From Antarcticimicrobium luteum (GTDB lineage: Bacteria; Pseudomonadota; Alphaproteobacteria; Rhodobacterales; Rhodobacteraceae): DNA of 64,000 nt. The DNA lies in the NCBI RefSeq assembly GCF_004358185.1, contig NZ_SMUV01000070.1:1-64000 (forward strand), in the 5' to 3' direction. This document shows, piece by piece, positions 1 through 8,485 of the stretch. The notes under the pieces were generated by a model, which was not told the DNA's origin, did no database searches, and saw only the letters and a list, made by a program, of their open reading frames with translations. The position numbers and the translations under genes are program-made. Within the stretch, counting starts at the first letter, position 1. Every line of letters begins with the position of its first letter.

Positions 1-964
1 CGCGCGCATCCGGGCGCTGCGGCACCGGGCGAAACCGCCGGACCGGATCGGGCAGCGGCGGCAGCGGTTCGGCCCGGCGTCGCAGCCCCTCGGCATGGCC
101 CGCGCGCAGCCCGGCCAGCAAAGGCGCGACATCGCGCGGCTCCAGCCGGCCGGCGACCATGTGGCGCAGGGCGCGGCGGCGTTCGGCGGCCTGGACATCC
201 GCCCAGACCGCGCCGCGCCGCGCCTGCGGGCAATGGCGGGCCAGGAACACCGCCCAGCTGGCGCCGATCTCGGTCAGATCGCGCGGCACCCGGTCGGCGC
301 GGCGCCGGGGACTTTCGTCAAAGCCGTGATGCACCTGGGCCAGCGGCACCAGCGCGGTGACCGCGCCCCGTTCGGCCAGGCGCAGGTTGAGATCGGTCTC
401 GTCGAGAAAGAAACGGTAGCGCGGATCGAACCCGCCCAGCGCGGCCAGCACCGACCGGCGAAAGGCCATGTTGGTGCCCTCGGTCTTGATCGCGCGGCCC
501 GGGCTGGCGGTCAGCAGGGTGATGCGGCCGGGATCCAGATCCAGCGGGGTTTGCCGCCCCTCGGCGTCGACCATGGCGCCGCGCGACTGAAACGAGATGC
601 CGCTGCGCCCGCGCACGAACCCACCCGCCGCCGCCACGGCGGGATCGGCGAACGCCGCCGTCAGATAGCCGAGCCAGGTCGGCTCCGGCACCGCGTCGTC
701 GTCGAGAAAGGCCACCACCTCGCCCGCCGCCGCGGCGATCCCCGCATTGCGCGCGGCGGAGATATTGGCGGCGTCGAACTCCACCAGTGTCACATGCGCC
801 GCCGCCGGCAGCGCGCGCAGCGCCGCGCGCCCGGCGGCATCGGCGACCACCACCACCTCGAACGGGTCGTAGCGCAGCTGCGACACCCCCAGCAGGCAGC
901 GGCACAGCGCCTCGGGACGATCCCGGCTGACGATCACCACCGAGACCGTCAGCGCGCCACTCAT
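1..964 (-). CDS. Family 2 glycosyltransferase, 3' end cut by window
   Basis: This is a putative cytoplasmic GT-A fold glycosyltransferase that would add a sugar to a surface glycan. The frame stays open from the ATG at 964 to the window edge, giving about 321 residues without a stop. The N-terminus has the nucleotide-sugar entry strand (VVIVSRDRP, residues 9-17), the metal-binding DDD at 88-90 and an acceptor-side motif FFLDETDL around 185-192, in GT2 order. The start overlaps the kdsB stop as ATGA, so it is co-translated with kdsB and cysQ. The Kdo-activating neighbour suggests a role in a Kdo-containing polysaccharide or LPS, which is inference; donor and acceptor cannot be read from the sequence. 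The C-terminal part beyond residue 220 is rich in Arg and Ala and shows no further motif. Confidence 0.82.
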   Translation of the reverse strand, partial: MSGALTVSVVIVSRDRPEALCRCLLGVSQLRYDPFEVVVVADAAGRAALRALPAAAHVTLVEFDAANISAARNAGIAAAAGEVVAFLDDDAVPEPTWLGYLTAAFADPAVAAAGGFVRGRSGISFQSRGAMVDAEGRQTPLDLDPGRITLLTASPGRAIKTEGTNMAFRRSVLAALGGFDPRYRFFLDETDLNLRLAERGAVTALVPLAQVHHGFDESPRRRADRVPRDLTEIGASWAVFLARHCPQARRGAVWADVQAAERRRALRHMVAGRLEPRDVAPLLAGLRAGHAEGLRRRAEPLPPLPDPVRRFRPVPQRPDAR

Positions 965-1764
965 GCCACCCTCATCTCCGCCATCATCGCCTCGATCCGG
1001 GCGACATCCTCGGGGTTGTTCAGCTCCCAGAACTGCCGTCCGCGCGCCTCGACCTCGACGCAGAGGATGCGGTGGCCGTGCTCGATGAAGCGAAGCTGCT
1101 CCAGCCCCTCAAGCTGTTCCAGCGGCCCGGGCGCCCAGCGCGGATAGGCGCCCAGCGCCGAGGGGCGGTAGGCATAGACGCCCACATGGTGGAACACCGG
1201 GGTTTCCGGGGCGTCGTCGGGGTAGCGGGCCGGCGTGTAGGGGATCACTTCCTTGGAGAAGTAGAGCGCGTGGTTGTCCTTGGTGAAGACCGCCGTGGTG
1301 CCCCCCACACGCCCGGCTTTGCGGTCGTCGAGAAAGCCGTTGAGCGCGCGCCCGTCGCAGCGCAGCACCGGGGTGGCGACCTCGGCCATCGGATCGGCGC
1401 GCAGGCCCGCGATCAGCTCCTCGACGAACCAGGTCGGGGTCAGCGGCGCATCGCCCTGCAGGTTGACCACGATGTCATAGCCGCCGCCGAGCCGATCCAG
1501 CACCTCGGCGCAGCGTTCGGTGCCGTTGGCGCAGGTTTCCGAGGTCATCACCACCTCGGCGCCGAACCCTTCCGCCGCCTCCCGGATGCGGTCGTCGTCG
1601 GTGGCGACCACCACGCGGTCGACGCCCTGCACGGCGCAGGCCGCCTCCCAACTGCGCCGGATCAGGCTTTTCGCGTTGCCGGTGGCGCCGCGCAGTTCGA
1701 CCAGCGGCTTGCCCGGATAGCGGGTCGAGGCATAGCGGGCCGGGATGGCGATCAGGACCGGCAT
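961..1764 (-). CDS. kdsB: 3-deoxy-manno-octulosonate (Kdo) cytidylyltransferase
   Basis: The family activates Kdo with CTP to CMP-Kdo in the cytoplasm, for lipid A core or Kdo-containing capsule. The 267-residue protein opens with IPARYASTR (7-15), the nucleotide-binding segment, followed by VVATDD (52-57) and the Mg-binding NLQGDAP (101-107). Classical KdsB proteins read NVQGDEP there, so this is a somewhat divergent member and could act on a related keto-sugar acid. The start at 1764 is chosen because this ATG overlaps the cysQ stop as ATGA and directly precedes the conserved N-terminus; upstream codons in the frame are shadows of cysQ. It is the middle gene of the cysQ-kdsB-glycosyltransferase operon. 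Confidence 0.85.
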   Translation of the reverse strand: MPVLIAIPARYASTRYPGKPLVELRGATGNAKSLIRRSWEAACAVQGVDRVVVATDDDRIREAAEGFGAEVVMTSETCANGTERCAEVLDRLGGGYDIVVNLQGDAPLTPTWFVEELIAGLRADPMAEVATPVLRCDGRALNGFLDDRKAGRVGGTTAVFTKDNHALYFSKEVIPYTPARYPDDAPETPVFHHVGVYAYRPSALGAYPRWAPGPLEQLEGLEQLRFIEHGHRILCVEVEARGRQFWELNNPEDVARIEAMMAEMRVA

Positions 1765-2561
1765 CACGCCTCCTTGAGCGTCACGTTCGCGGCGTAGGCG
1801 ATGAAGAAGGGATTGGCATAGCCCTCCTTGCCATAGGTCAGCGGCGTATGGTCGTCGAAACGCACCACCTTGCCGCCGGCGCCCAGCAGCACGGCATGAC
1901 CGGCGGCGGTGTCCCATTCCATGGTCCGCCCGACGCGCGGGTAAAGATCGGCCTCGCCAGTGGCGACCAGGCAGAATTTCAGCGACGAGCCGGCGCTCTT
2001 GCTGTCCTTCACGCTATATTTGTTGATGTAATCGTCGGTGGCCTGATCGCGGTGCGATTTCGAGGCCACCACCATCAGGGCGTCATTGTCGCTTTCGGCG
2101 ACGCGGATCGGAGAAACCTCGCCCATGGCGGCGGCATCGAACGGCCCCGTCTCCTCGACCGAGGTTCCATCGGCGAGCGTAAAGAACATCCGTTCCTTTG
2201 CCGGCGCATAGACCACGCCGCGGGTGGGCACGCCGCCCTCGACCAGCGCGATATTGACGGTGAAATCGCCGCGACGGTTGATGAATTCCTTGGTCCCGTC
2301 CAGCGGATCGACGATCAGAAAGGTGTCGCCGGTCAGCCCGTGAGAGGCCGACTGTTCCTCGGTCACCAGCATCATCTCGGGAAAGGCCGCCCGCAATCCC
2401 GCCGAGATCAGCGCGTCGGCGGCCTCGTCGGCGGCGGTCACCGGGCTGTCATCGGATTTGACCTTCACGTCGAAGTCGTCGGCGTTGTAAATCTCCATGA
2501 TTTTCGCCCCCGCTTCGATCGCGAGTTTCCGAATGACGGGAATTAAGGCATCATATTTCAC
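1764..2561 (-). CDS. cysQ: 3'(2'),5'-bisphosphate nucleotidase CysQ
   Basis: This is an inositol-monophosphatase-fold enzyme. The family hydrolyses 3'-phosphoadenosine 5'-phosphate (PAP), the by-product of PAPS-dependent sulfate transfer and sulfate assimilation. The 265-residue protein shows the metal-binding EE (68-69), the signature DPLDGTKEF (85-93), NRRGDFTVNIAL next to it, and the C-terminal WDTAAGHAVL. I place the start at the GTG at 2561, because a GGAG lies seven bases upstream and MKYDALIPVI is a normal family N-terminus; a longer frame to 2699 runs into the divergent promoter region. It leads the operon with kdsB. PAP hydrolysis next to glycan genes would fit sulfated-glycan metabolism, but that is speculation. 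Confidence 0.88.
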   Translation of the reverse strand: MKYDALIPVIRKLAIEAGAKIMEIYNADDFDVKVKSDDSPVTAADEAADALISAGLRAAFPEMMLVTEEQSASHGLTGDTFLIVDPLDGTKEFINRRGDFTVNIALVEGGVPTRGVVYAPAKERMFFTLADGTSVEETGPFDAAAMGEVSPIRVAESDNDALMVVASKSHRDQATDDYINKYSVKDSKSAGSSLKFCLVATGEADLYPRVGRTMEWDTAAGHAVLLGAGGKVVRFDDHTPLTYGKEGYANPFFIAYAANVTLKEA

Positions 2562-2586
2562 AAAATAGCTCCATTTTTGCGCCGGG

Positions 2587-2615
2587 TTGTTGGTAAATCT
2601 GCTGCAACTTATGCT
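2587..2615 (+). promoter_or_regulatory. Candidate promoter for ABC permease gene
   Basis: A TTGTTG hexamer at 2587-2592 is followed by a 17-base spacer and TATGCT at 2610-2615. It points toward the permease start at 2681, leaving a leader of about 60 bases. Found by eye. Confidence 0.35.
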
Positions 2616-2636
2616 GCGGATACGACCGGACGGCAA
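2608..2636 (-). promoter_or_regulatory. Candidate sigma-70-type promoter for cysQ operon
   Basis: Reading leftward there is a TTGCCG hexamer (2636-2631), a 17-base spacer and CATAAG (2613-2608), about 45 bases before the GTG of cysQ. The match is moderate. It overlaps the rightward candidate promoter for the permease gene, so the two transcripts could compete. Confidence 0.35.
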
Positions 2637-2680
2637 GAATTCCGTCGCCGCGGGGGACAAAGTCACAAGGCTGAGGTTGG

Positions 2681-3502
2681 ATGTTTCAACAGCGTACACA
2701 TCGTTCGAGAGTCGTTGGCGTGATCACGATTTTCGAGCTGATCTTTCACTCGGTCGTGCGCAGCGTGCGGTCGGCCCATAACAACGCCTTCATCGCCCTC
2801 GGCAGGAACATGCTTCAGGCGATCATCTTCGTCCTCGCCTTCTACCTGATGTTCTCGGTTCTGGGGCTGCGCAGCTCGGCGATCCGGGGGGATTTCCTGC
2901 TCTACATGATGTCGGGGATCTTTTTGTACATGGTCCACACCAAGGCGGTGGGTGCGATCGTCAAATCCGAGGGTCCGAACCACCCGATGATGCAGCACGC
3001 GCCGATGAACACGGTGATCACCATCACCGCGGCGGCAATCGGATCGCTGTATATCCAGGTTCTGACCATGATCGCGATCCTGTTCGTTTATCATGTGGCC
3101 TTTACTCCGATCACCATCGATCAGCCGATCCCGGCCTTTGGCATGGTGCTGCTGTCCTGGTTCACCGGCTGTACGGTGGGACTGGTGCTGATGGCGCTGC
3201 GGCCATGGTTTCCGACCGCGGTCGGCCTGATCTCGACCATTTACCAGCGCGCCAACATGATCGCCTCGGGCAAGATGTTCCTGGCCAATTCGCTGCCGGC
3301 CTTCATGTTGCCGATCTTTTCCTGGAATCCGCTGTTTCACACCATCGACCAGTCGCGCGGTTTCGTGTTCATCAATTACAACCCGATGAACAGCAACTGG
3401 CACTATGCGTTCTGGGTCGGCATCGTGTTGCTGATGATCGGGCTGATGGGCGAATTCTATACCCGCCGCCATGCCTCGCTGAGCTGGAGCGCACGGCGCT
3501 GA
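2681..3502 (+). CDS. ABC-2 type polysaccharide export permease
   Basis: This is an integral inner-membrane protein of 273 residues resembling the TagG/KpsM permeases that export capsular polysaccharide or O-antigen with a separate ATPase. About six hydrophobic segments are visible (for example residues 45-62, 75-90, 120-142, 150-170 and 245-262), and the protein ends in a short basic tail. A GAGGTTGG ribosome site stands directly before the ATG at 2681. It is divergent from cysQ-kdsB, so a shared surface-glycan function is plausible. No ATPase partner, KpsE/KpsD export protein or polymerase lies in the window; the partner must be encoded elsewhere or beyond the left edge. Confidence 0.78.
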   Translation: MFQQRTHRSRVVGVITIFELIFHSVVRSVRSAHNNAFIALGRNMLQAIIFVLAFYLMFSVLGLRSSAIRGDFLLYMMSGIFLYMVHTKAVGAIVKSEGPNHPMMQHAPMNTVITITAAAIGSLYIQVLTMIAILFVYHVAFTPITIDQPIPAFGMVLLSWFTGCTVGLVLMALRPWFPTAVGLISTIYQRANMIASGKMFLANSLPAFMLPIFSWNPLFHTIDQSRGFVFINYNPMNSNWHYAFWVGIVLLMIGLMGEFYTRRHASLSWSARR

Positions 3503-3519
3503 GGCGCTGAACGATGCCC

Positions 3520-4122
3520 TCAGGTCACCACGCGCAGGGTCAGGTTCAGCCGCCCGCCCCGCGGCAGCAGGCGCGAGGATTTATAGCGGATCCGGTCCAC
3601 CCCGTGATAGCTCAGCCGCGCCGGCCCGCCCATCACCACCACGTCGCCGGAACTCAGCCAGACCGACTCGGTCCGCCCCCCGCGCGTGGGGTTGCCGATG
3701 CGGAAAAGCCCGTCGTCGCCCAGCGAGACCGACACCACCGGCCAGGAGAAATCCGCCTCGTCCTTGTCCTGATGCAGGCCCATCCGGGCGCCTTCGCCAT
3801 AGTAGTTGATCAGGCAGCAATCGGGGCGCCGTTCAAGCCCGGTGACCTCGGCCCAGAGGCGCAGAACCGGGTCGGGGATCGCCGGCCAGTCCTGGCCCCC
3901 GGGATGCTGCGGCGCATAGCGATAGCCGGTCCGGTCGGAGATCCATCCCAGCGCCCCGGCCGAGGTCATCCGCACCGACATCTTCTTTCCCGACGGTGTC
4001 TGGGGGCTGAAGGGCGGCGCCGCCTTCAGCACCGGGCGCAGCGCCTCGATCAGCCCGGCCTGGGCCGCCGGATCCAGATGGGATTTCAGAACCACGAAAT
4101 CGCGTATCATCAGCCGCGTCAT
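3520..4122 (-). CDS. alkB: AlkB family 2-oxoglutarate/Fe(II) DNA repair dioxygenase
   Basis: The family oxidatively demethylates 1-methyladenine and 3-methylcytosine in DNA or RNA, releasing formaldehyde. The 200-residue protein carries the iron ligands H117 and D119 (LHQDKDE) and H173 (SYHGVDR), and the 2-oxoglutarate-binding RLNLTLR at 191-197; NYYGEGARMG before the HxD is typical. The start at 4122 has a good AGGAGG site seven to twelve bases upstream. The same frame continues open far into the antisense strand of dnaK, but that extension is a base-composition artefact. The gene is convergent with the permease gene, with 17 bases between the stops. Confidence 0.92.
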   Translation of the reverse strand: MTRLMIRDFVVLKSHLDPAAQAGLIEALRPVLKAAPPFSPQTPSGKKMSVRMTSAGALGWISDRTGYRYAPQHPGGQDWPAIPDPVLRLWAEVTGLERRPDCCLINYYGEGARMGLHQDKDEADFSWPVVSVSLGDDGLFRIGNPTRGGRTESVWLSSGDVVVMGGPARLSYHGVDRIRYKSSRLLPRGGRLNLTLRVVT

Positions 4123-4205
4123 CCGCGCCCCCTCCTGCTGTGCCAGCCATCTGAGACCCCACGAAGAAACCATCACGGATTCGTGAAAACCACCCCTCAA
4201 GGATG

Positions 4206-4236
4206 GTTGCAGGGCCTTTTCCCGCTCCCTATATAC
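4206..4236 (+). promoter_or_regulatory. Candidate heat-shock (RpoH-type) promoter of dnaK
   Basis: GTTGCAG (4206-4212), a 15-base gap and CCTATATAC (4228-4236) resemble the CTTG/CCTATAT pattern of alphaproteobacterial sigma-32 promoters. It lies about 110 bases before dnaK. No CIRCE inverted repeat (TTAGCACTC-N9-GAGTGCTAA) is visible in the region, which favours RpoH rather than HrcA control of dnaK. Judged by eye. Confidence 0.4.
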
Positions 4237-4344
4237 GCCGAGACGCGCGATGGACCACCGTCGCGCCACATCATCGGGGCCGGGATGCCATAACGGGTTC
4301 TGACCTCGGGTAATCGCCTTGAACATTAAGAGGGATCGAAACGC

Positions 4345-6258
4345 ATGAGCAAAGTTATCGGGATCGACCTGGGGACCACCAACAGCTGCGTCGCCATCAT
4401 GGATGGCGCCCAACCCAAGGTTATCGAAAACGCGGAAGGGGCGCGCACGACCCCCTCGATCGTCGCCTTTACCGATGACGAGCGGCTGGTCGGCCAGCCG
4501 GCCAAGCGCCAGGCCGTCACCAACCCTGAAAACACCATCTTTGGCGTCAAGCGTCTGATCGGCCGCCGGTTCGACGACGCGGATCTGGCCAAGGACAAGA
4601 AGAACATGCCGTTCAACGTCATCGACGGCGGCAACGGCGACGCTTGGGTCGAAGCCAAGAGCGACAAATACTCTCCGTCGCAGATCTCGGCCTTCATCCT
4701 CGGCAAGATGAAGGAAACCGCCGAAAGCTATCTCGGCGAAGAGGTGACGCAGGCCGTCATCACCGTGCCCGCCTATTTCAACGACGCTCAGCGTCAGGCC
4801 ACCAAGGACGCCGGCAAGATCGCCGGGCTGGAAGTGCTGCGGATCATCAACGAACCGACGGCTGCCGCGCTGGCCTATGGGCTCGACAAGGAAAACACCC
4901 ACACCATCGCGGTCTATGACCTTGGCGGCGGCACCTTCGACGTCACCATCCTGGAAATCGACGATGGCCTCTTTGAGGTGAAGTCGACCAACGGCGACAC
5001 CTTCCTGGGCGGCGAAGACTTCGACATGCGGATCGTCACCTACCTGGCGGACGAGTTCAAGAAAGAGCATGGCGTCGATCTGACCAAGGACAAGATGGCC
5101 CTGCAGCGCCTGAAGGAAGCCGCCGAAAAGGCCAAGATCGAGCTGTCCAGCTCGAGCCAGACCGAGATCAACCAGCCCTTCATCTCGATGGGGTCGGACG
5201 GCTCGCCGCTGCACATGGTGATGAAACTGACCCGCGCCAAGCTGGAAAGCCTGGTCGGCGATCTGATCAAGGCCTCGCTCAAGCCCTGCGCCGCGGCGCT
5301 GAAGGATGCCGGTCTGTCGGCATCGGACGTGGACGAGGTGGTTCTGGTCGGCGGTCAGACCCGGATGCCGAAGGTCATCGAAGAGGTGACCAAGTTCTTT
5401 GGCAAGGAGCCGCACAAGGGTGTGAACCCCGATGAGGTCGTCGCCATGGGCGCCGCCATTCAGGCCGGCGTGTTGCAGGGCGACGTCAAGGATGTGGTCC
5501 TGCTCGACGTGACCCCGCTGTCGCTGGGGATCGAGACCCTGGGCGGCGTGTTCACCCGGCTGATCGACCGCAACACCACCATCCCGACCAAGAAAAGCCA
5601 GGTCTTCTCGACCGCCGAGGACAATCAGAGCGCGGTGACCATCCGCGTGTTCCAGGGCGAACGTGAAATGGCTTCCGACAACAAGATGCTTGGTCAGTTC
5701 AACCTGGAGAACATCCCGCCGGCGCCGCGCGGCATGCCGCAGATCGAGGTGACCTTCGATATCGACGCCAACGGCATCGTGTCGGTCGGCGCCAAGGACA
5801 AGGGTACCGGCAAGGAACAGCAGATCACCATCCAGGCCTCCGGCGGCCTCTCGGACGATGACATCGAAAAGATGGTCAAGGACGCCGAAGAGAATGCCGA
5901 GGCAGACAAGGCCCGCCGCGAGCTGATCGAAGCCAAGAACCAGGCCGAAAGCCTGATCCACTCGACCGAGAAATCGATCGAGGAGCATGGCGACAAGGTC
6001 GACCCCTCGACCGTCGAGGCGATCGAACTGGCGGTGGCCGCGCTCAAGGACGACCTGGAAAAGGATGGCGTCGACGCCGACAAGATCAAGTCGGGCATCC
6101 AGAACGTGACCGAGGTCGCGATGCGGCTGGGCGAGGCCATCTACAAGGCCAGCCAGGACGAGGCCAGCGACGAGCCGGCGGCGGCCGATACCGGACCCGG
6201 CGAGGATGACATCGTCGATGCCGAGTTCGAAGACCTGGACAATGACAAGCGTTCCTAA
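4345..6258 (+). CDS. dnaK: Molecular chaperone DnaK (Hsp70)
   Basis: This is the ATP-dependent cytoplasmic chaperone; it works with DnaJ (next gene) and GrpE (54475-55038). The 637-residue protein has the N-terminal ATPase domain ([10 protein letters not shown] at 6-15, [10 protein letters not shown] around 192-201, and the phosphate loop VGGQTRMP around 335-342), the linker [13 protein letters not shown] around 380-392, a substrate domain and an acidic lid ending in [12 protein letters not shown]. The length is normal. GAGGG stands ten to fourteen bases before the ATG. A strong hairpin follows the stop before dnaJ, so DnaK and DnaJ levels are probably uncoupled. Confidence 0.98.
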   Translation: MSKVIGIDLGTTNSCVAIMDGAQPKVIENAEGARTTPSIVAFTDDERLVGQPAKRQAVTNPENTIFGVKRLIGRRFDDADLAKDKKNMPFNVIDGGNGDAWVEAKSDKYSPSQISAFILGKMKETAESYLGEEVTQAVITVPAYFNDAQRQATKDAGKIAGLEVLRIINEPTAAALAYGLDKENTHTIAVYDLGGGTFDVTILEIDDGLFEVKSTNGDTFLGGEDFDMRIVTYLADEFKKEHGVDLTKDKMALQRLKEAAEKAKIELSSSSQTEINQPFISMGSDGSPLHMVMKLTRAKLESLVGDLIKASLKPCAAALKDAGLSASDVDEVVLVGGQTRMPKVIEEVTKFFGKEPHKGVNPDEVVAMGAAIQAGVLQGDVKDVVLLDVTPLSLGIETLGGVFTRLIDRNTTIPTKKSQVFSTAEDNQSAVTIRVFQGEREMASDNKMLGQFNLENIPPAPRGMPQIEVTFDIDANGIVSVGAKDKGTGKEQQITIQASGGLSDDDIEKMVKDAEENAEADKARRELIEAKNQAESLIHSTEKSIEEHGDKVDPSTVEAIELAVAALKDDLEKDGVDADKIKSGIQNVTEVAMRLGEAIYKASQDEASDEPAAADTGPGEDDIVDAEFEDLDNDKRS

Positions 6259-6277
6259 GGTGTAACACCGGGCCAGG

Positions 6278-6315
6278 GCGGGCCGGTCCGGGATCCGGAC
6301 CGGCCCGCTTTCGTT
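6278..6315 (+). terminator. Strong hairpin between dnaK and dnaJ
   Basis: A perfect 14-bp inverted repeat (GCGGGCCGGTCCGG and its complement, 6278-6291 and 6295-6308, three-base loop) is followed by TTTCGTT. It lies 20 bases after the dnaK stop and 29 bases before dnaJ. No room is left for a separate dnaJ promoter after it, so it is best read as a partial terminator or an mRNA 3'-end stabiliser that sets the dnaK to dnaJ ratio. Confidence 0.7.
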
Positions 6316-6336
6316 CCGGCAAAAGGAAAAAGACCG

Positions 6337-7488
6337 ATGTCAAAACGTGATTTTTACGACGTTCTGGGCGTGTCCAAGGGCGCATCGGCGGACGAGATCA
6401 AGAAGGCCTATCGCAAGAAAGCCAAGGAACTGCATCCGGACCGAAATGCCGACAACCCGGAGTCCGAGGCGAAGTTCAAGGAAGCCAACGAGGCCTATGA
6501 GGTCCTCAAGGACGCCGACAAAAAGGCCGCCTATGACCGGTTTGGCCATGCGGCCTTCGAGGGTGGCATGGGCGGCGGCGGGCCGCGACCCGGCGGCGCG
6601 GGCTTTGGCGGCGGTGGCGGCGATTTCTCCAGCGCCTTCTCCGACGTGTTCGACGATCTCTTCGGCGATTTCATGGGCGGCCAGCGTGGCCGTCAACGCG
6701 CCACCCGCGGCTCTGACCTGCGTTACAACCTGCGGGTGACGCTGGAAGAGGCCTATTCCGGCATTCAGAAAACCATCAACGTGCCGACCTCGGTGGCCTG
6801 TTCGGCCTGCGAGGGCACCGGCGCCGAAGGCGGGGTGGAGCCGACCACCTGTCCCACCTGTTCGGGCATGGGCAAGGTGCGTGCGCAACAGGGTTTCTTC
6901 ACCGTCGAGCGTACCTGTCCGACCTGCTCTGGCATGGGGCAGATCATCAAGGACCCCTGCAAGGCCTGCGGCGGCGCCGGCCGCGTCGAGAAGGACCGTG
7001 CACTCTCTGTCAACATCCCGGCCGGGGTCGAGACCGGCACCCGCATCCGGCTCGCTGGCGAGGGCGAGGCGGGCATGCGCGGCGGACCCTCGGGCGATCT
7101 TTACATCTTTGTCGAGGTGGCCCCGCATGAGCTGTTCGAGCGCGACGGGGTGAACCTTTATTGCCGCGTCCCGGTCAGCATGTCGACGGCGGCCCTGGGC
7201 GGCGCGATCGAGGTGCCCACCATCGACGGTGGCCGTGGCCGGGTGCAGATCCCGGCGGGCAGCCAGTCGGGCCGTCAGATGCGCCTGCGCGGCAAGGGGA
7301 TGCCGCCGCTGCGCGGTGGCGGCCATGGCGACATGTTCATCGAACTGGCGGTGGAAACCCCGGTGAACCTGACCGGCCGCCAGAAAGAGATCCTGCGCGA
7401 GTTCGACGAATTGAGCGAGGACAACAACCCGGAGAGCAAGACCTTCTTTTCGTCGGTCAAATCCTTCTGGGACAGTATGAAGGGGTAA
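6337..7488 (+). CDS. dnaJ: Co-chaperone DnaJ (Hsp40)
   Basis: This protein stimulates DnaK ATPase activity and delivers substrates. The 383 residues are in type I order: J domain (1-70, with HPD in [10 protein letters not shown] around 33-36), a Gly/Phe-rich linker (75-110), four zinc-binding CxxCxGxG repeats ([32 protein letters not shown], about 150-215), then the C-terminal substrate domains. A site reading AAAAGGAAAAAG precedes the ATG. It is in the same orientation as dnaK, 78 bases downstream, separated by a strong hairpin. Confidence 0.97.
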   Translation: MSKRDFYDVLGVSKGASADEIKKAYRKKAKELHPDRNADNPESEAKFKEANEAYEVLKDADKKAAYDRFGHAAFEGGMGGGGPRPGGAGFGGGGGDFSSAFSDVFDDLFGDFMGGQRGRQRATRGSDLRYNLRVTLEEAYSGIQKTINVPTSVACSACEGTGAEGGVEPTTCPTCSGMGKVRAQQGFFTVERTCPTCSGMGQIIKDPCKACGGAGRVEKDRALSVNIPAGVETGTRIRLAGEGEAGMRGGPSGDLYIFVEVAPHELFERDGVNLYCRVPVSMSTAALGGAIEVPTIDGGRGRVQIPAGSQSGRQMRLRGKGMPPLRGGGHGDMFIELAVETPVNLTGRQKEILREFDELSEDNNPESKTFFSSVKSFWDSMKG

Positions 7489-7499
7489 GGCGCGCCGGG

Positions 7500-7566
7500 A
7501 AAAAGGTCCGCCGGACCCTTTTCAGCGCCGAACGGGCTAAGCCCCAAAGACGAAGGGCTTAGCCCC
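7500..7566 (+). terminator. Two hairpins after dnaJ
   Basis: The 175-base gap between dnaJ and radC holds two inverted repeats. The first (about 7500-7522, GAAAAAGGTCCG against CGGACCCTTTTC, one mismatch) is followed by no T-run beyond its own arm. The second is a perfect 11-bp stem (7534-7544 against 7555-7565, GGGCTAAGCCC) with a ten-base loop. Together they probably end the dnaJ transcript. I see no gene in the remainder of the gap. Confidence 0.5.
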
Positions 7567-7663
7567 CCTCCCCGCCCCGGCCCCTTGGCAAAGGGGGGCG
7601 GACGGCTCCCTTTCGCGCCGGGGCGTTAACCTGCCGTTTACCGCCCCGGCGCATCCTTCCCCG

Positions 7664-8425
7664 ATGACCCCGCCTGACGCCTTCGACGATGCGACGCGAT
7701 CCCTCTTCGCCCCGGACGAGGCGCCGGAGATGGCGTTGCCCGCCGGTCGGGTGCCCTCCTATATCCGCGACCACCGTCAACGGCTGCGCGACCGGTTCAT
7801 GGCGGGCGGCGCCGCCGCGATGCCGGATTACGAGCTGCTGGAACTGCTGCTGTTCCGGTCGATCCCGCGCCGCGACGTGAAGCCGCTGGCGCGCGCGCTT
7901 CTGGACCAGTTCGGCGATTTCAACCGCGTTCTGGCCGCCGCGCCGGAGCGGCTGGCCTCGGTGAACGGAATCGGGCCCGCCGTGATCGCGGATCTGAAGA
8001 TCGTCGAGGCTGCCGCGCATCGGATGGCGCGGGCCAGGGTCCTGAAAAGGCACGTGATTTCAAGCTGGGACGCGGTGCTGGATTACTGCCGGACCACCAT
8101 GGCACACCGCGATACCGAACTGTTCCGCGTTCTGTACCTGGACACGAAAAACACCCTGATCGCGGATGAGGATCAGGGACGCGGCACCGTCGATCATGTC
8201 CCCGTCTACCCGCGCGAAGTGGCCAAGCGCGCGCTGGAGCTGAACGCATCGGCGCTGATCCTGGTCCACAATCACCCCTCCGGCGATCCCAGCCCCAGCG
8301 AGTCCGACATCCGCATGACCGGAAAGATCAACGATGCCTGCGCGGCGCTTGGGATCGCCCTGCACGACCACCTGATCGTCGGCAAATCGCGCGAATTGAG
8401 TTTCCGGTCCGAGGGATACCTCTGA
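7664..8425 (+). CDS. radC: RadC-family JAB/MPN domain protein
   Basis: RadC-like proteins have a C-terminal JAB1/MPN metalloprotease fold; the historic DNA-repair role is unproven. The 253-residue protein has an N-terminal helix-hairpin-helix region (YELLELLLFRSIPRRDVKPLA and VNGIGPAVIADLK, about 55-110) and the metal motif HNHPSGDPSPSESD near 205-218, giving the expected HxH-x7-S-x2-D ligands. The ATG at 7664 follows a GC-rich stretch with no strong ribosome site, so the start is less sure; the next in-frame ATG would remove the disordered N-terminal 20 or so residues. It stands alone between dnaJ and a convergent gene. Confidence 0.85.
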   Translation: MTPPDAFDDATRSLFAPDEAPEMALPAGRVPSYIRDHRQRLRDRFMAGGAAAMPDYELLELLLFRSIPRRDVKPLARALLDQFGDFNRVLAAAPERLASVNGIGPAVIADLKIVEAAAHRMARARVLKRHVISSWDAVLDYCRTTMAHRDTELFRVLYLDTKNTLIADEDQGRGTVDHVPVYPREVAKRALELNASALILVHNHPSGDPSPSESDIRMTGKINDACAALGIALHDHLIVGKSRELSFRSEGYL

Positions 8426-8437
8426 GTCCGGGGGCGG

Positions 8438-8465
8438 TCCGAAAAACCAGGTTCCGGGTTTCGGA
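8438..8465. repeat. Inverted repeat between convergent genes
   Basis: TCCGAAA (8438-8444) and TTTCGGA (8459-8465) form a 7-bp stem in the 60-base gap between radC and the convergent binding-protein gene. There is no T-run, so it may be only a weak bidirectional terminator. Confidence 0.3.
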
Positions 8466-8485
8466 TCAGATCGCGCGGGCAAGGA

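Noticed and set aside
4123-5988. Long open frame antisense to dnaK continuing the alkB frame upstream
   Set aside because: The frame has no family motif before the alkB start at 4122. It is open because GC-rich codon use in dnaK leaves few stops on the complementary strand.
8045-8060. CACGTG-containing sequence in radC
   Set aside because: It lacks the flanking TGTTT and AAACA of parS.
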